Shown: piece after piece, positions 44,493 to 54,344 of the stretch
Layout of the letters: each line of letters begins with the position of its first letter
Position numbering within the stretch: position 1 is the first letter of the stretch
From: CAINVV01 sp963663005
GTDB taxonomy: Bacteria; Bacteroidota; Bacteroidia; Bacteroidales; Prolixibacteraceae
Length of the DNA: 64,000 bases
Reading direction: 5' to 3'
NCBI GenBank assembly: GCA_963663005.2
Contig: CAXXHH010000017.1
Location: 62,001-126,000 of the forward strand
The notes under the pieces: model-generated
The model's input: the letters and a program-made list of their open reading frames with translations, nothing else
Databases searched by the model: none
Told to the model about the DNA's origin: nothing
Translations under genes and position numbers: made by a program

Positions 44493-47066
44493 ATGGACTC
44501 AAAATTTTCGCCTAGAATTAAGGATGTTTTAACATATAGCCGTGAAGAGGCAATCCGACTAGGGAACGACCATATAGGCACCGAACATCTGTTCCTGGGC
44601 ATTCTTCGGGATGGAGAAGGTATTGCAATTGATTCTATGAAGCAATTGGGGCTTGATTTTTTAAGATTAAAAAATGAATTGGAACTTCATTTAAGAAAAG
44701 GCTCTTCGCTTCCTATCGACGCTTCAATACCTTTACTCAAAAATACGGAACGAACCCTAAAAATCGTTTTCCTGGAAGCGAGATCGCTTAACGAAGATAC
44801 CGTAAATACCGGTCATTTATTGCTCGCTATTTTGAAAGAAAAAGATGGTTTGGTATTCGATCTTTTTAAAAAGAATGACCTTAATTACGACGATGTCAAA
44901 TCGAAAATAGTAGAATTATCCCGAGTTGAAAACAAATCTGATTTTCCCGAAGAAGGTGATGATCAAGATGATATGTTTGGACGTAGTGGAGGAAGTGGTT
45001 CAGGGTCTTCACAGGGGCAAAAAGGAAATGCCAATCCAAAAACGGATACTCCCGTCTTGGACAACTTTGGTATAGATATCACAAAAGCCGCTGTAGAAGG
45101 GAGTCTTGATCCTATCGTTGGCCGGGAAAACGAGATTCAGAGAATTGCACAAATTCTTAGTAGAAGAAAAAAGAACAATCCTGTCCTAATCGGGGAACCA
45201 GGAGTTGGTAAATCTGCAATTGTTGAAGGATTAGCTTTAAGAATTTCCCAGAGAAAGGTCTCGCGGATATTATTTGATAAGCGGGTAATAAGTCTGGACC
45301 TTGCTTCGATCGTCGCCGGAACGAAATATCGCGGTCAATTTGAAGAGCGAATGAAGGCAATTTTGAATGAGCTCGCTAAGGTTGATAATATTATTTTGTT
45401 CATTGATGAGATTCACACGATTGTTGGGGCCGGAGGTGCGACCGGATCACTGGATGCTGCAAATATGTTAAAGCCAGCGCTTGCCAGAGGTGATATTCAA
45501 TGTATCGGTGCTACCACTTTGGATGAATACAGGCAACATATTGAAAAGGATGGCGCTCTTGAAAGACGCTTCCAAAAAGTATTAGTTGAGCCGACAAGTG
45601 TTGAAGAAACGATAGAAATCCTGCACAATATAAAGGAACGTTATGAAGATCACCACAATGTCACCTATACCAAGGAGGCCATTGAGGCCTGTGTCAGACT
45701 AACAGCCAGGTATATTTCTGACAGGCATCTTCCTGATAAGGCAATTGACGCGCTGGATGAATCCGGCTCAAGAGTACATATTTCCAACATTTCTGTTCCT
45801 GAGAGAATTATCAAATTAGAAGAAAAAATTGAAGAAGTGCGGGCAGCAAAGATTCTTGCTGTGAAAGGACAAAATTTTGAGCTTGCTGCCAGTTACCGGG
45901 ACAATGAGAAAAATTTGCTCAATCTGGTAGAAAAAGAGAAAGAAGTGTGGGAGAAAGAGTTGGAAAGTCATCGCGAAATAGTTGACGAGCCACAAGTGGC
46001 AGACATTGTTGCAATGATGTCAGGAATTCCGGTTCAAAAAATAGCACAGGCAGAAGGTAAACGACTGCAAGTGATGTATGAGGACATGAAGAAGAATATC
46101 ATTGGGCAGGATGAAGCTGTTGAAAAAATCACGAAAGCTATTCAACGAAATCGCGCAGGATTGAAAGACCCAAATAAGCCTATCGGCTCATTCATTTTTC
46201 TGGGTCCCACAGGAGTAGGTAAAACACAATTAGCCAAAGTGTTGGCTCAATACCTGTTTGATACGACTGATGCCTTGATTCGGGTAGATATGAGCGAATA
46301 CATGGAGAAATTCTCCGTTTCCAGACTTGTTGGGGCTCCTCCGGGGTACGTCGGATATGAAGAAGGTGGTCAGCTCACTGAAAAAGTAAGAAGGAAACCC
46401 TATGCGGTAATTCTCCTCGATGAAATTGAAAAAGCGCATCCGGATGTTTTCAATATTCTGCTCCAGGTGATGGACGAAGGAAGGCTTACAGATAGTCTTG
46501 GCAGAAAGATTGACTTTAGGAACACCATTCTGATAATGACCTCAAATATCGGAACCAGGCAACTTAAAGATTTTGGTCAGGGTGTTGGCTTCAACACAAG
46601 AACTTCGGCAGAAGATGAAAATGAACACAATAAATATGTGATTCAGAAGGCCTTAAAGCGTGCTTTCGCTCCCGAATTTCTAAATCGTGTGGACGATGTA
46701 GTAATGTTCAATTCACTGGATAAGAGCCACATAAATCAAATCATTGACATTGAATTAAAGGGATTCTATCAGCGCATTGAAGCATTGAAGTACAAATTGA
46801 TTATCACTCCTGACGCAAAAGATTTTATCGCAGAAAAGGGATTTGATCCTCAGTTTGGTGCCAGGCCACTAAAACGAGCAATTCAGAAATACCTTGAAGA
46901 TGAAATCGCGGAAGTGATAATAGGAAGCGATATCAAGGAAGGTGATACAATTTCTGTGGAGCTGAATGAGGCTAAGGACAAAGTAGTTGCGAAAATCGTT
47001 CCATTTATGGAGGATATACAGGAAAAACACGATACCCCTGAGTTGCCTGCTGAGACGAAAGATTGA
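44493..47066 (+). CDS. clpC: ClpC-type AAA+ chaperone of the Clp protease
   Basis: The 857-residue protein has a double Clp N-domain (residues 1-150), then two AAA+ modules with P-loops GEPGVGKS near residue 233 and GPTGVGKT near 570. A UVR-like middle segment (NFELAASYRDNEKNLL) near 455 and the M-type region identify ClpC rather than ClpA or ClpB. With ClpP it unfolds and degrades proteins. Tail-to-tail with mazG: its stop sits 3 bp from the other, inside a shared palindrome, and both proteins end in Lys-Asp. Confidence 0.93.
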   Translation: MDSKFSPRIKDVLTYSREEAIRLGNDHIGTEHLFLGILRDGEGIAIDSMKQLGLDFLRLKNELELHLRKGSSLPIDASIPLLKNTERTLKIVFLEARSLNEDTVNTGHLLLAILKEKDGLVFDLFKKNDLNYDDVKSKIVELSRVENKSDFPEEGDDQDDMFGRSGGSGSGSSQGQKGNANPKTDTPVLDNFGIDITKAAVEGSLDPIVGRENEIQRIAQILSRRKKNNPVLIGEPGVGKSAIVEGLALRISQRKVSRILFDKRVISLDLASIVAGTKYRGQFEERMKAILNELAKVDNIILFIDEIHTIVGAGGATGSLDAANMLKPALARGDIQCIGATTLDEYRQHIEKDGALERRFQKVLVEPTSVEETIEILHNIKERYEDHHNVTYTKEAIEACVRLTARYISDRHLPDKAIDALDESGSRVHISNISVPERIIKLEEKIEEVRAAKILAVKGQNFELAASYRDNEKNLLNLVEKEKEVWEKELESHREIVDEPQVADIVAMMSGIPVQKIAQAEGKRLQVMYEDMKKNIIGQDEAVEKITKAIQRNRAGLKDPNKPIGSFIFLGPTGVGKTQLAKVLAQYLFDTTDALIRVDMSEYMEKFSVSRLVGAPPGYVGYEEGGQLTEKVRRKPYAVILLDEIEKAHPDVFNILLQVMDEGRLTDSLGRKIDFRNTILIMTSNIGTRQLKDFGQGVGFNTRTSAEDENEHNKYVIQKALKRAFAPEFLNRVDDVVMFNSLDKSHINQIIDIELKGFYQRIEALKYKLIITPDAKDFIAEKGFDPQFGARPLKRAIQKYLEDEIAEVIIGSDIKEGDTISVELNEAKDKVVAKIVPFMEDIQEKHDTPELPAETKD

Positions 47067-47078
47067 TCGTCAATCTTT
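47058..47078. terminator. 21-bp palindrome shared by the clpC and mazG ends
   Basis: AAAGATTGA and TCAATCTTT flank TCG, so the last two codons plus TGA are identical for both convergent genes. The arms could form a 9-bp hairpin in either transcript. T-tracts are short, so termination strength is uncertain. Confidence 0.6.
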
Positions 47079-47855
47079 ATCGAATTTCTTGGCTTCATTC
47101 CAGAATACATCCATCTCTTCAAGAGTCATCTCATGAAGAGATTTTCCTTTTAATAGCGTATTATCTTCCAGATAGTTAAATCGTTTAATGAATTTTTGAT
47201 TGGTTCTTTCCAATGCACTTTCAGGGTCAATTCCATAAAGTCTGCACGCATTTACGACTGAAAAAAGTAGGTCACCAAACTCTTTTTCCATTTCTTTAAC
47301 CCTGCCGGCATTGATTTCGACCTCGAGCTCGCTTAGTTCTTCCTTAACCTTTTCCCAAACCTGTTCCTTGAATTCCCAATCGAAACCAACTCCCCTCACC
47401 TTTTCCTGAATTCGGTTCGCTTTGATTAGTGCGGGCAACGCCATTGGCACACCCTCCAAAACGCGTTTGCTTCTCCCCTTCTCACTGAGCTTAAGGGTCT
47501 CCCAGTTTTTGAGTACCTGATCAGAGTCCTGAACCTCAGCAGTTCCAAAGACGTGAGGATGTCTATATATAAGCTTATCAATTAAACTATTAATCACATC
47601 GCCAACATCAAATTGGCCATTCTCCTCTCCTATTTTTGCAAAAAATACGATGTGCAACAATATGTCTCCAAGTTCCTTTTTTATCTCCTGCGGATTATTT
47701 TCCAGAATAGCATCGCCAAGTTCGAATACTTCCTCAATAGATAATTTGCGAAGGGTTTCATTTGTCTGTTCCCTGTCCCAAGGACATTTTTCCCGAAGCT
47801 CATCCATTATTGAAAGCAATTTTCCAAATGCCTCCATTTTTTCTTCTCTAGTCAT
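47070..47855 (-). CDS. mazG: MazG nucleoside triphosphate pyrophosphohydrolase
   Basis: The 261-residue protein is a tandem MazG. The first domain has CPWDREQTNETL and KKELGDILLHIVFFAKI (EExxE-type metal site), the second KVKEELSELEVEINAG and EKEFGDLLFSVVNACR. It hydrolyses NTPs or dNTPs to the monophosphate plus pyrophosphate, cleansing the pool and possibly modulating (p)ppGpp-linked stress. Its length matches the bacterial full-length form. It shares a palindromic end with clpC. Confidence 0.93.
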   Translation of the reverse strand: MTREEKMEAFGKLLSIMDELREKCPWDREQTNETLRKLSIEEVFELGDAILENNPQEIKKELGDILLHIVFFAKIGEENGQFDVGDVINSLIDKLIYRHPHVFGTAEVQDSDQVLKNWETLKLSEKGRSKRVLEGVPMALPALIKANRIQEKVRGVGFDWEFKEQVWEKVKEELSELEVEINAGRVKEMEKEFGDLLFSVVNACRLYGIDPESALERTNQKFIKRFNYLEDNTLLKGKSLHEMTLEEMDVFWNEAKKFDKD

Positions 47856-47979
47856 GCTCTAAATATTGTTATTGGCGAAGATACGCTTTTCCACTTTTAA
47901 TATTCAGCCCAGCGACCTTCATTACAATGTCAAAAAAATATTTAATTTGCAGAAAGTTCTATCCCGGAATTCAGACTAT

Positions 47980-48966
47980 ATGATCGAAAATACTTTTCAA
48001 CTTGATGGCATTGAACCTGCTGATTTCTATGGAATCAGGAGTTCAAAGCTGGATCTAATCAAGAAATATGCACCAAATTTATCTTTGATTGCCAGAGGAA
48101 ATACGCTGAAAGTTAAGGGAGATGAAATGCAAGTCACGCTCTTTTCTCAAAAATTTCAGCTGATGCTGGAACATTTCTACCGGTTTAATACGCTATCTGA
48201 TGAAACCATTCATCAAATTATGGTTAATGATCCGGAGGTATCTGATCAGAATATTCTCAACAGCGGTGATATTTTACTTTTTGGGAATGGTGGAAAGCCG
48301 GTCAAGGCCAGAACGCAGAATCAAAGAAAGCTGGTTGAAAGCTGTTCCGATGTCGATTTGATGTTTGCCATCGGTCCGGCTGGGACAGGAAAAACGTACA
48401 CCGCTATCGCATTGGCCGTCAAGCTATTGAAAAACAGAGAAATAAAGAAAATTATTCTTAGCAGACCAGCTGTTGAAGCTGGCGAAAATCTGGGGTTTTT
48501 ACCGGGTGATCTAAAAGAAAAAATTGATCCGTACTTACAGCCTCTTTATGATGCATTATTAGATATGATACCGGCAAAAAAGCTGGAAGAGTACCTGAAA
48601 GATGGGATAATCCAAATTGCACCATTAGCATTTATGCGAGGCAGAACCCTCAGCAATGCATTTGTCATACTGGATGAGGCTCAAAACACAACTGTTCCGC
48701 AGCTGAAGATGTTTCTGACAAGAATGGGACTCAACACCAAATATGTGATTACCGGTGATGTAACACAAATTGATCTTCCCAGAAATCAACAATCAGGTCT
48801 TATCTTTGCCCTAAAGATTTTGAAAGGAATAGAAGGAATAGCCACTATTACTTTTGACCACACTGACATCATCAGGCATCGGTTGGTCAAGGATATCGTA
48901 CTGGCATACGATCGGCATGAAGAGAAACGGGAAGAAGAGAAAAACGAAAAATTTAACCATAAATAG
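47980..48966 (+). CDS. PhoH family ATPase
   Basis: From the ATG at 47980 this is 328 residues, the usual PhoH length. A TTG at 47866 would add 38 that do not resemble the family. It has an N-terminal KH-like region, then the P-loop GPAGTGKTYTAIALAVKLL, SRPAVEAGENLGFLPGDLKEK and VILDEAQNTT (Walker B). It is likely an RNA-associated ATPase or helicase. Its stop is 7 bp from the purC ATG. Confidence 0.9.
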   Translation: MIENTFQLDGIEPADFYGIRSSKLDLIKKYAPNLSLIARGNTLKVKGDEMQVTLFSQKFQLMLEHFYRFNTLSDETIHQIMVNDPEVSDQNILNSGDILLFGNGGKPVKARTQNQRKLVESCSDVDLMFAIGPAGTGKTYTAIALAVKLLKNREIKKIILSRPAVEAGENLGFLPGDLKEKIDPYLQPLYDALLDMIPAKKLEEYLKDGIIQIAPLAFMRGRTLSNAFVILDEAQNTTVPQLKMFLTRMGLNTKYVITGDVTQIDLPRNQQSGLIFALKILKGIEGIATITFDHTDIIRHRLVKDIVLAYDRHEEKREEEKNEKFNHK

Positions 48967-48973
48967 AACGAAG

Positions 48974-49924
48974 ATGAGCAAAGCTATTGTTTCAACAGAT
49001 TTTACATTTCCAGGTTTGAAAAGTGTATATAAAGGGAAAGTCCGGGATGTATATAATATTAAGGATGAGTATCTTATCATGATTGTTTCTGATCGAATTT
49101 CTGCATTTGACGTTGTTTTGCCAAAGGGAATTCCTTACAAGGGTCAGGTTTTAAATCAGATTGCCGGCAAATTTCTGGATGCAACCGCAGACATTGTTCC
49201 CAATTGGAAGATTGCCACTCCTGATCCAATGGTCACTATTGGGCATTTGTGCGACCCATATAAAGTTGAAATGGTGATAAGGGGGTATTTGACAGGCCAT
49301 GCCTGGCGCGAATACAACTCAGGCAAACGCACTCTGTGTGGCATTCAGCTTCCCGATGGGATGAAAGAGAATCAGAAATTTCCGGAGCCCATTATTACGC
49401 CAACCACCAAGGCAATGGAGGGCCATGATGAGGATATTTCGAGGGAGGAAATCATTGAACAGGGATTAGTCCCGGCGGATGAATATGCTGCACTGGAGAA
49501 ATATACCCGTGCTATCTTTCAACGGGGAACTGAAATTGCCTCAAAAATGGGTCTGATATTGGTAGATACAAAATACGAATTTGGCAAAAAAGACGGCATC
49601 ATCTATCTGATTGATGAGATCCACACACCCGACTCTTCCCGATACTTTTACGCATCAGGTTATGAAGAACGCTTGGCAAAGGGAGAGAATCAGAAGCAGC
49701 TTTCCAAGGAATTTGTTCGTCAGTGGCTGATTGAAAATGGCTTTCAGGGAAAAGAAAGACAGCAGGTGCCATTTATGAGTGATGATTTTGTAGACCAGAT
49801 TTCGGAACGGTATATTGAACTCTTCGAGCATATTACAGGTGATAAGTTCGTCAAAGCCGATCTGGAAGATGTAAATTCCAGAATTTTTCAAAATATAAGT
49901 CAGTTTTTGACGAATAACGATTGA
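48974..49924 (+). CDS. purC: Phosphoribosylaminoimidazolesuccinocarboxamide synthase
   Basis: This 316-residue long-form SAICAR synthase has YKGKVRDVYNIKDEYLIMI at the N-terminus, RGYLTGHAWREYNSG and KYEFGKKDGIIYLIDEIHTPDSSRY-type segments carrying substrate and ATP residues. It joins aspartate to the carboxyaminoimidazole ribotide in purine synthesis. The length matches the roughly 310-residue Bacteroidota form rather than the 240-residue one. It is cotranscribed with phoH (7-bp gap). The ATG at 48974 is clear; an earlier in-frame start overlaps phoH. Confidence 0.95.
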   Translation: MSKAIVSTDFTFPGLKSVYKGKVRDVYNIKDEYLIMIVSDRISAFDVVLPKGIPYKGQVLNQIAGKFLDATADIVPNWKIATPDPMVTIGHLCDPYKVEMVIRGYLTGHAWREYNSGKRTLCGIQLPDGMKENQKFPEPIITPTTKAMEGHDEDISREEIIEQGLVPADEYAALEKYTRAIFQRGTEIASKMGLILVDTKYEFGKKDGIIYLIDEIHTPDSSRYFYASGYEERLAKGENQKQLSKEFVRQWLIENGFQGKERQQVPFMSDDFVDQISERYIELFEHITGDKFVKADLEDVNSRIFQNISQFLTNND

Positions 49925-49999
49925 ATATGGGAGACCGGAATACCGAGACGCGGGTGAAATCCGGAGAAAGTAAAAAAACTAATACCAGATATTAAAACT

Positions 50000-50521
50000 A
50001 TGAAAAACAGAGTTGGATTTCTTTTGCTGATTTATATGTTCTCGATAGCATCCGGCATTGCACAGACAAAAATTGAGGGGCCTACGACACTGGTTAAAAT
50101 TGGGGATCAGGTTCCGAGTTTCAGCTATGAGTATAAAAGTGGCAAAACGGCCAAAATCAGTGATTTAAAGGGCAAATTTGTTTTGATTAATTTCTTTGCC
50201 ACATGGTGCGGCCCATGCAGAAAGGAACTGCCAAAAATTCAGTCCGAAATTTGGGCAAAGCATAAAGACAATATCAAATTTGCCATGTTAACTTTCGGAA
50301 GAGAGCATTCATGGGCGGAAGTCGACAAATTCAGGACAGATCAAAAATTCGAGTTTCCAATGTATCCTGATCCCACCAGGGCAGTCTATGGCTTATTTGC
50401 CAAGCAAACAATCCCCAGAAGTTTCCTGTTGGATGAATCCGGTAAAATTATTTTTATGAGTGAAGATTTTGAAGAAGGACATTTTGGTGAATTAGTAAAG
50501 TTGATTAACAGCAAGTTATAG
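50000..50521 (+). CDS. Exported thioredoxin-like protein (TlpA family)
   Basis: This 173-residue protein has an N-terminal signal peptide (VGFLLLIYMFSIASGIAQ) and a thioredoxin fold with the redox pair in FFATWCGPCRKELPKI (CGPC, near residues 72-75). Such TlpA/ResA-like proteins reduce or oxidise thiols in the periplasm or at the outer membrane. A cis-proline is in KQTIPRSFLLD. It is monocistronic with a hairpin downstream. Confidence 0.9.
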   Translation: MKNRVGFLLLIYMFSIASGIAQTKIEGPTTLVKIGDQVPSFSYEYKSGKTAKISDLKGKFVLINFFATWCGPCRKELPKIQSEIWAKHKDNIKFAMLTFGREHSWAEVDKFRTDQKFEFPMYPDPTRAVYGLFAKQTIPRSFLLDESGKIIFMSEDFEEGHFGELVKLINSKL

Positions 50522-50532
50522 CATATAAAATA

Positions 50533-50564
50533 AAGCCGTCTCGATAGGGGGATCGAGACGGCTT
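50533..50564. terminator. Perfect 13-bp hairpin between the TlpA-like gene and the TonB receptor gene
   Basis: AAGCCGTCTCGAT and ATCGAGACGGCTT are perfect complements around AGGGGG. On the plus strand no T-tract follows; on the minus strand TTTATTTTAT follows. It is placed to end the receptor transcript, and perhaps both. Confidence 0.7.
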
Positions 50565-50680
50565 ACCTTAATCAACCAAAAACTATGAAAAAAAAATGCT
50601 CTATGCTTACCTCACAAATTTGCACAATTTTTACGTTAAGCCGATTCAACGGAACTTAAAGAATGTTAAAAGTTAACTAT

Positions 50681-52753
50681 TTACAATCCTAACTTTATAA
50701 TAATTCCGGCCTTACCCCAAATACCCGGTTGTTCAATATTCCCATAGTCAAAATAGGATTTATTAAGCAGATTGGACGCCTCCAGATACAGATTTACGCG
50801 ATCTTTAGTCCAATTTATACGTGTATCAATCAGCCATATAGGAGCATATTTCACCTCGTTGCCATATTTGGAACCTTCCCACAACGTATATGTTCCATTC
50901 CTGTATTGGTACGAAATCAACCAGCTGGCGCTCACATTCCGGCAGATACTGTTCGTAATACGAATGTCTATCTTGTGTTTAAGATAATCAAGCAGGTATT
51001 TTGAAATGTATTCACCTGATTCTTTGCTTTGAACTAAGTAACCATAAGATAAATCCAGCGAACGAACAAATTGCTTTTCCCCAAATAATTCTGATGGATT
51101 GATCTTAGCAGAAATTTCGATTCCGCCAGTATGCAGATTCGTCAGATTTTTTGCATACCAGATTGTTTCTGTAGGTTGCCTAACCCAGTCGATCATATTT
51201 TTGCCCCATCTCTCGAAGAAGGCAGCGTGAGCGGTTAACCATTGATTGCCGAATTTCAATCCAGTTTCGAAAGACGTAGCTTCTTCGGGCAAGAGCTCCG
51301 AATTTCCAATATTGGTCGCACTCTTGTAATAAAGATCAGTAAATGTGGGCATTCGGAGTGACTTATTTCCAGAAACATATACTTTTAAGGGATTCAGGAT
51401 CTTCCAACCCAAATCAAGACCGGGATAAAATTGCCATTTAGAATCAAGCGAGGAATTCCGGTTTGCCATTATACCAGCCGACACATCCAGATATCCTATA
51501 TGGAAGGAGTATTCTCCAAAAAGACTCAGATTAATTCTTCGGTCAGAGTTGGTAAACCGGATTCCGGGTTCACCGGGAACCTGAGTTGGTATTGCCTTTG
51601 CTTTCCCTAACACAGTGCTCTGGATTTCCTCGATACGCCCTTCAGAACCGAAGGCAAGCTTTCCAAAATTCAAATCCAGCCAACCGTTCAAGTTTGCCCC
51701 GTAAATATTTGTCAGATGGTAATTATGCATTTTGTACCAGGAGGGAGCGCCGTCATTATTGCGGAACAATTCGAAGCGATCCTGGTTACGCCTCCAATAA
51801 ATGGATGGTGTAATATGAAGAATGCCATCTCTGGTCGCTTTTAAAGAAGCAAATGAGGTATTAATACGCTCATATTGATTTGGATAAGCCGGAGTATAAA
51901 AATCATTTGCTCCGAATCCACGATCGGAAAAACCTCCTTGAAATTCTATTTTCCCCAGCGGATATAAAAGACTACCCTGATAAAACGCGTTCCCAATCTT
52001 GAAATCAGTATTTTTCAGGGAACCGTCTGCTCGTTTATAATCGGCAGAAAAGCTGTTAGTTAATTTTCCGGTTTTAAGAATTGTGGATAATCCTGATTCA
52101 AAGAATCCGAACTGACCGACCGAAAATCGACCGGAAATAGAAGGAGTTGTTGATTGTCCGGTGATGATATTTATTGCTCCACTGAATGCATTTGGGCCAT
52201 ACAATCTGGAAGCAGGGCCTTCCATTATTTCAATGCGATCAATGGCATCGAAGCTAACCGGCAGATTTAAGTTGTGGTGACCAGTTTGGGGATCATTGAG
52301 CGGTATCCCATTTAGAAGAATCAGTACCTGGTCGAAAGTGCTTCCGCGAATGCTTAAATCTGCCTGGACACCATTGCCGCCACGCTGGCGAACGTCTACA
52401 TTTGAGGCAAACTTTAGCAAATCCTGCAAATCGTGTACAGGAGCATTCGCTAACTCTTCTTTACCAATAACCTGAACGATGCGTGCAGCCTGCGAAAATG
52501 CAATTGGCACACGCTGAGCACTCACAACAACCTCTTCCATTTCTACCTCCTCGATGGGACGCAGCGTATCGTTAGAGGCAACAAATAATTGACGTTCTGC
52601 GTTAGCCGGAGTAGCGAAAGTTAGATATACCACACTTAACGAAGCTATCCTCACTACTTTGTGCATGCTGGAAAAGATCGAGAATCCCTTTCTCCCCCAT
52701 TTTCGGAACGTAACTAGTGGTTTTTGTGAATGCAAAAACCTTTTTTCTCTCAT
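50681..52753 (-). CDS. TonB-dependent outer-membrane receptor
   Basis: This 690-residue protein has a long N-terminus (MREKRFLHSQKPLVTFRKWG...) with a signal region ending at ATPANA, typical of Bacteroidota receptors. Then comes the plug (EVVVSAQRVPIAFSQAARIV to EGPASRLYGPNAFSGAINII) and a C-terminal beta barrel ending in an aromatic-type strand. It resembles BtuB/iron-siderophore receptors; the ligand is unknown. No cobalamin riboswitch or other regulator is seen in the short 5' region. The start at 52753 is divergent from the Gfo/Idh/MocA gene. Confidence 0.9.
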   Translation of the reverse strand: MREKRFLHSQKPLVTFRKWGRKGFSIFSSMHKVVRIASLSVVYLTFATPANAERQLFVASNDTLRPIEEVEMEEVVVSAQRVPIAFSQAARIVQVIGKEELANAPVHDLQDLLKFASNVDVRQRGGNGVQADLSIRGSTFDQVLILLNGIPLNDPQTGHHNLNLPVSFDAIDRIEIMEGPASRLYGPNAFSGAINIITGQSTTPSISGRFSVGQFGFFESGLSTILKTGKLTNSFSADYKRADGSLKNTDFKIGNAFYQGSLLYPLGKIEFQGGFSDRGFGANDFYTPAYPNQYERINTSFASLKATRDGILHITPSIYWRRNQDRFELFRNNDGAPSWYKMHNYHLTNIYGANLNGWLDLNFGKLAFGSEGRIEEIQSTVLGKAKAIPTQVPGEPGIRFTNSDRRINLSLFGEYSFHIGYLDVSAGIMANRNSSLDSKWQFYPGLDLGWKILNPLKVYVSGNKSLRMPTFTDLYYKSATNIGNSELLPEEATSFETGLKFGNQWLTAHAAFFERWGKNMIDWVRQPTETIWYAKNLTNLHTGGIEISAKINPSELFGEKQFVRSLDLSYGYLVQSKESGEYISKYLLDYLKHKIDIRITNSICRNVSASWLISYQYRNGTYTLWEGSKYGNEVKYAPIWLIDTRINWTKDRVNLYLEASNLLNKSYFDYGNIEQPGIWGKAGIIIKLGL

Positions 52754-52898
52754 TTGATAAATAATTAATTAAAACTGACCAAAATTATTCTTTTTATGGA
52801 TGCAATTGATAATATTTGCTGTCCAAGCTACAAATAGAGGATGGTTATCCCGTAAATCGCTTAAAATTAATTTCAAACATACCTATCAATTAAACACT

Positions 52899-54344
52899 AT
52901 GAGTACAAACAGAAGAGATTTTATCAGAAAAGGCAGTATGGCTGGCGCCGGATTAACCGGAATGGCTATGATGAGCAATGATCTTTTTGCACAGAAAAAA
53001 GAGAAGAGTAAAAAGTCTGCTCCCAGGGATGAGAGTATCGTAAGAGTTGGTTTTATCGGTGTCGGCGGACGAGGCAGCGGTCACGTTCATGATTCAATAA
53101 CTGTGGGCGGTATTGAAATTGTTTCAATTTGCGATATTAGCTTTGATTCGCTCGAAAATACCAAACAGATCATTGCTAAGAGTGGCATGAAGGAACCTAA
53201 GATCTATACCGGACACGATCATGCCTATGAAGAAATGCTCAAAAACGAGGAACTGGATGCTGTAATTATTGCAACTCCCTGGGAATGGCACGTTCCTATG
53301 GCAATTGCATCAATGAAGGCAGGTGTCCCTTACACGGGTGTGGAGGTTTCAGCAGCAAATACGTTAGAAGAGTGCTGGGATCTTGTAAATGTGCATGAAG
53401 AGACTGGAAAACAGGTGATGATCATGGAAAATGTGTGTTATCGCCGGGATGTTATGGCCATTCTCAATATGGTTCGTTCAAATATGTTTGGGGAATTAGT
53501 GCACTGCAGATGCGGATATGAGCATGATCTTCGCGGTGTCAAGTTCGATTTATTGAAAAATGATCTGAAAATTGGCAAAGAGGCACATTCAGAGGCACAA
53601 TGGCGCGGATTACATTCAGTTCGCCGAAATGGGGACCTTTATCCTACGCACGGCTTAGGACCAATCGGCACCTACCTGGATATCAATCGTGGAAACCGAT
53701 TCCTGACTTTGTCTGCGATGGCCACTAAATCCCGAGGGTTACATGATTTTGTGGGTGATCATGCGGCAAAGGATAGCATTTACAGAAACATTCAATTCAA
53801 TCTGGGAGATATAGTCACTTCTATGATTAAGTGTGCCAATGGTGAAACAATTCTCGTTACGCATGATACCAATCTCCCACGCCCCTACTCTCTTGGATTC
53901 AGGGTTCAAGGTACAAACGGACTTTGGAGAGGCGAGGGTTCCGGAAACTGGAAAGATCCGGCACAGGCAATTTATGTTGAAGGACAAAGTAAACCGCATG
54001 TATGGGATCCTGCGGAGAGCTGGCTGCAAAAATATGATCATGAGCAATGGCGCGCAAAGGGTTCTCAGGCTGAAGGAGCTGGCCACGGAGGAATGGACTT
54101 CATCATGCTTAACGACTTTTTTGATGCCGTACGTGGCAAAAAAGAAGTTCCAATGGATGCCTATGATGCAGCCGCCTGGAGCGCTGTTTCAGCCTTATCA
54201 GAAATGTCAGTTGCCAGAGGTGGCGCTTCTGTAGATTTTCCCGACTTTACGAGAGGTCAGTGGATAAAGAGAAGACCACATTTCGCATTAGACAAACAAT
54301 TTCCCATAAACGAGGAAAGAGCGCTGATAAACAATCTTTTCTAA
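52899..54344 (+). CDS. TAT-exported Gfo/Idh/MocA family protein (GH109-like)
   Basis: From the ATG at 52899 this has 481 residues and begins with a twin-arginine signal (TNRRDFIRKGSMAGAGLTGM). An NAD(P)-binding Rossmann domain (RVGFIGVGGRGSGHVHD) follows, then the dehydrogenase-like catalytic region with ENVCYRRDVMAILNMV, YEHDLRGVKF and YPTHGLGPIGTYLDIN, a combination typical of the GH109 alpha-N-acetylgalactosaminidase-type subfamily. NAD-dependent glycosidase activity in the periplasm is inferred. It faces the MFS/ROK pair, with a shared palindromic end. An in-frame ATG at 52800 is rejected because the TAT signal starts at 52899. Confidence 0.82.
   Translation: MSTNRRDFIRKGSMAGAGLTGMAMMSNDLFAQKKEKSKKSAPRDESIVRVGFIGVGGRGSGHVHDSITVGGIEIVSICDISFDSLENTKQIIAKSGMKEPKIYTGHDHAYEEMLKNEELDAVIIATPWEWHVPMAIASMKAGVPYTGVEVSAANTLEECWDLVNVHEETGKQVMIMENVCYRRDVMAILNMVRSNMFGELVHCRCGYEHDLRGVKFDLLKNDLKIGKEAHSEAQWRGLHSVRRNGDLYPTHGLGPIGTYLDINRGNRFLTLSAMATKSRGLHDFVGDHAAKDSIYRNIQFNLGDIVTSMIKCANGETILVTHDTNLPRPYSLGFRVQGTNGLWRGEGSGNWKDPAQAIYVEGQSKPHVWDPAESWLQKYDHEQWRAKGSQAEGAGHGGMDFIMLNDFFDAVRGKKEVPMDAYDAAAWSAVSALSEMSVARGGASVDFPDFTRGQWIKRRPHFALDKQFPINEERALINNLF

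Noticed and set aside
52754..52898. Cobalamin riboswitch upstream of the TonB receptor
   Set aside because: The region is short and contains no conserved B12-box or related structure.
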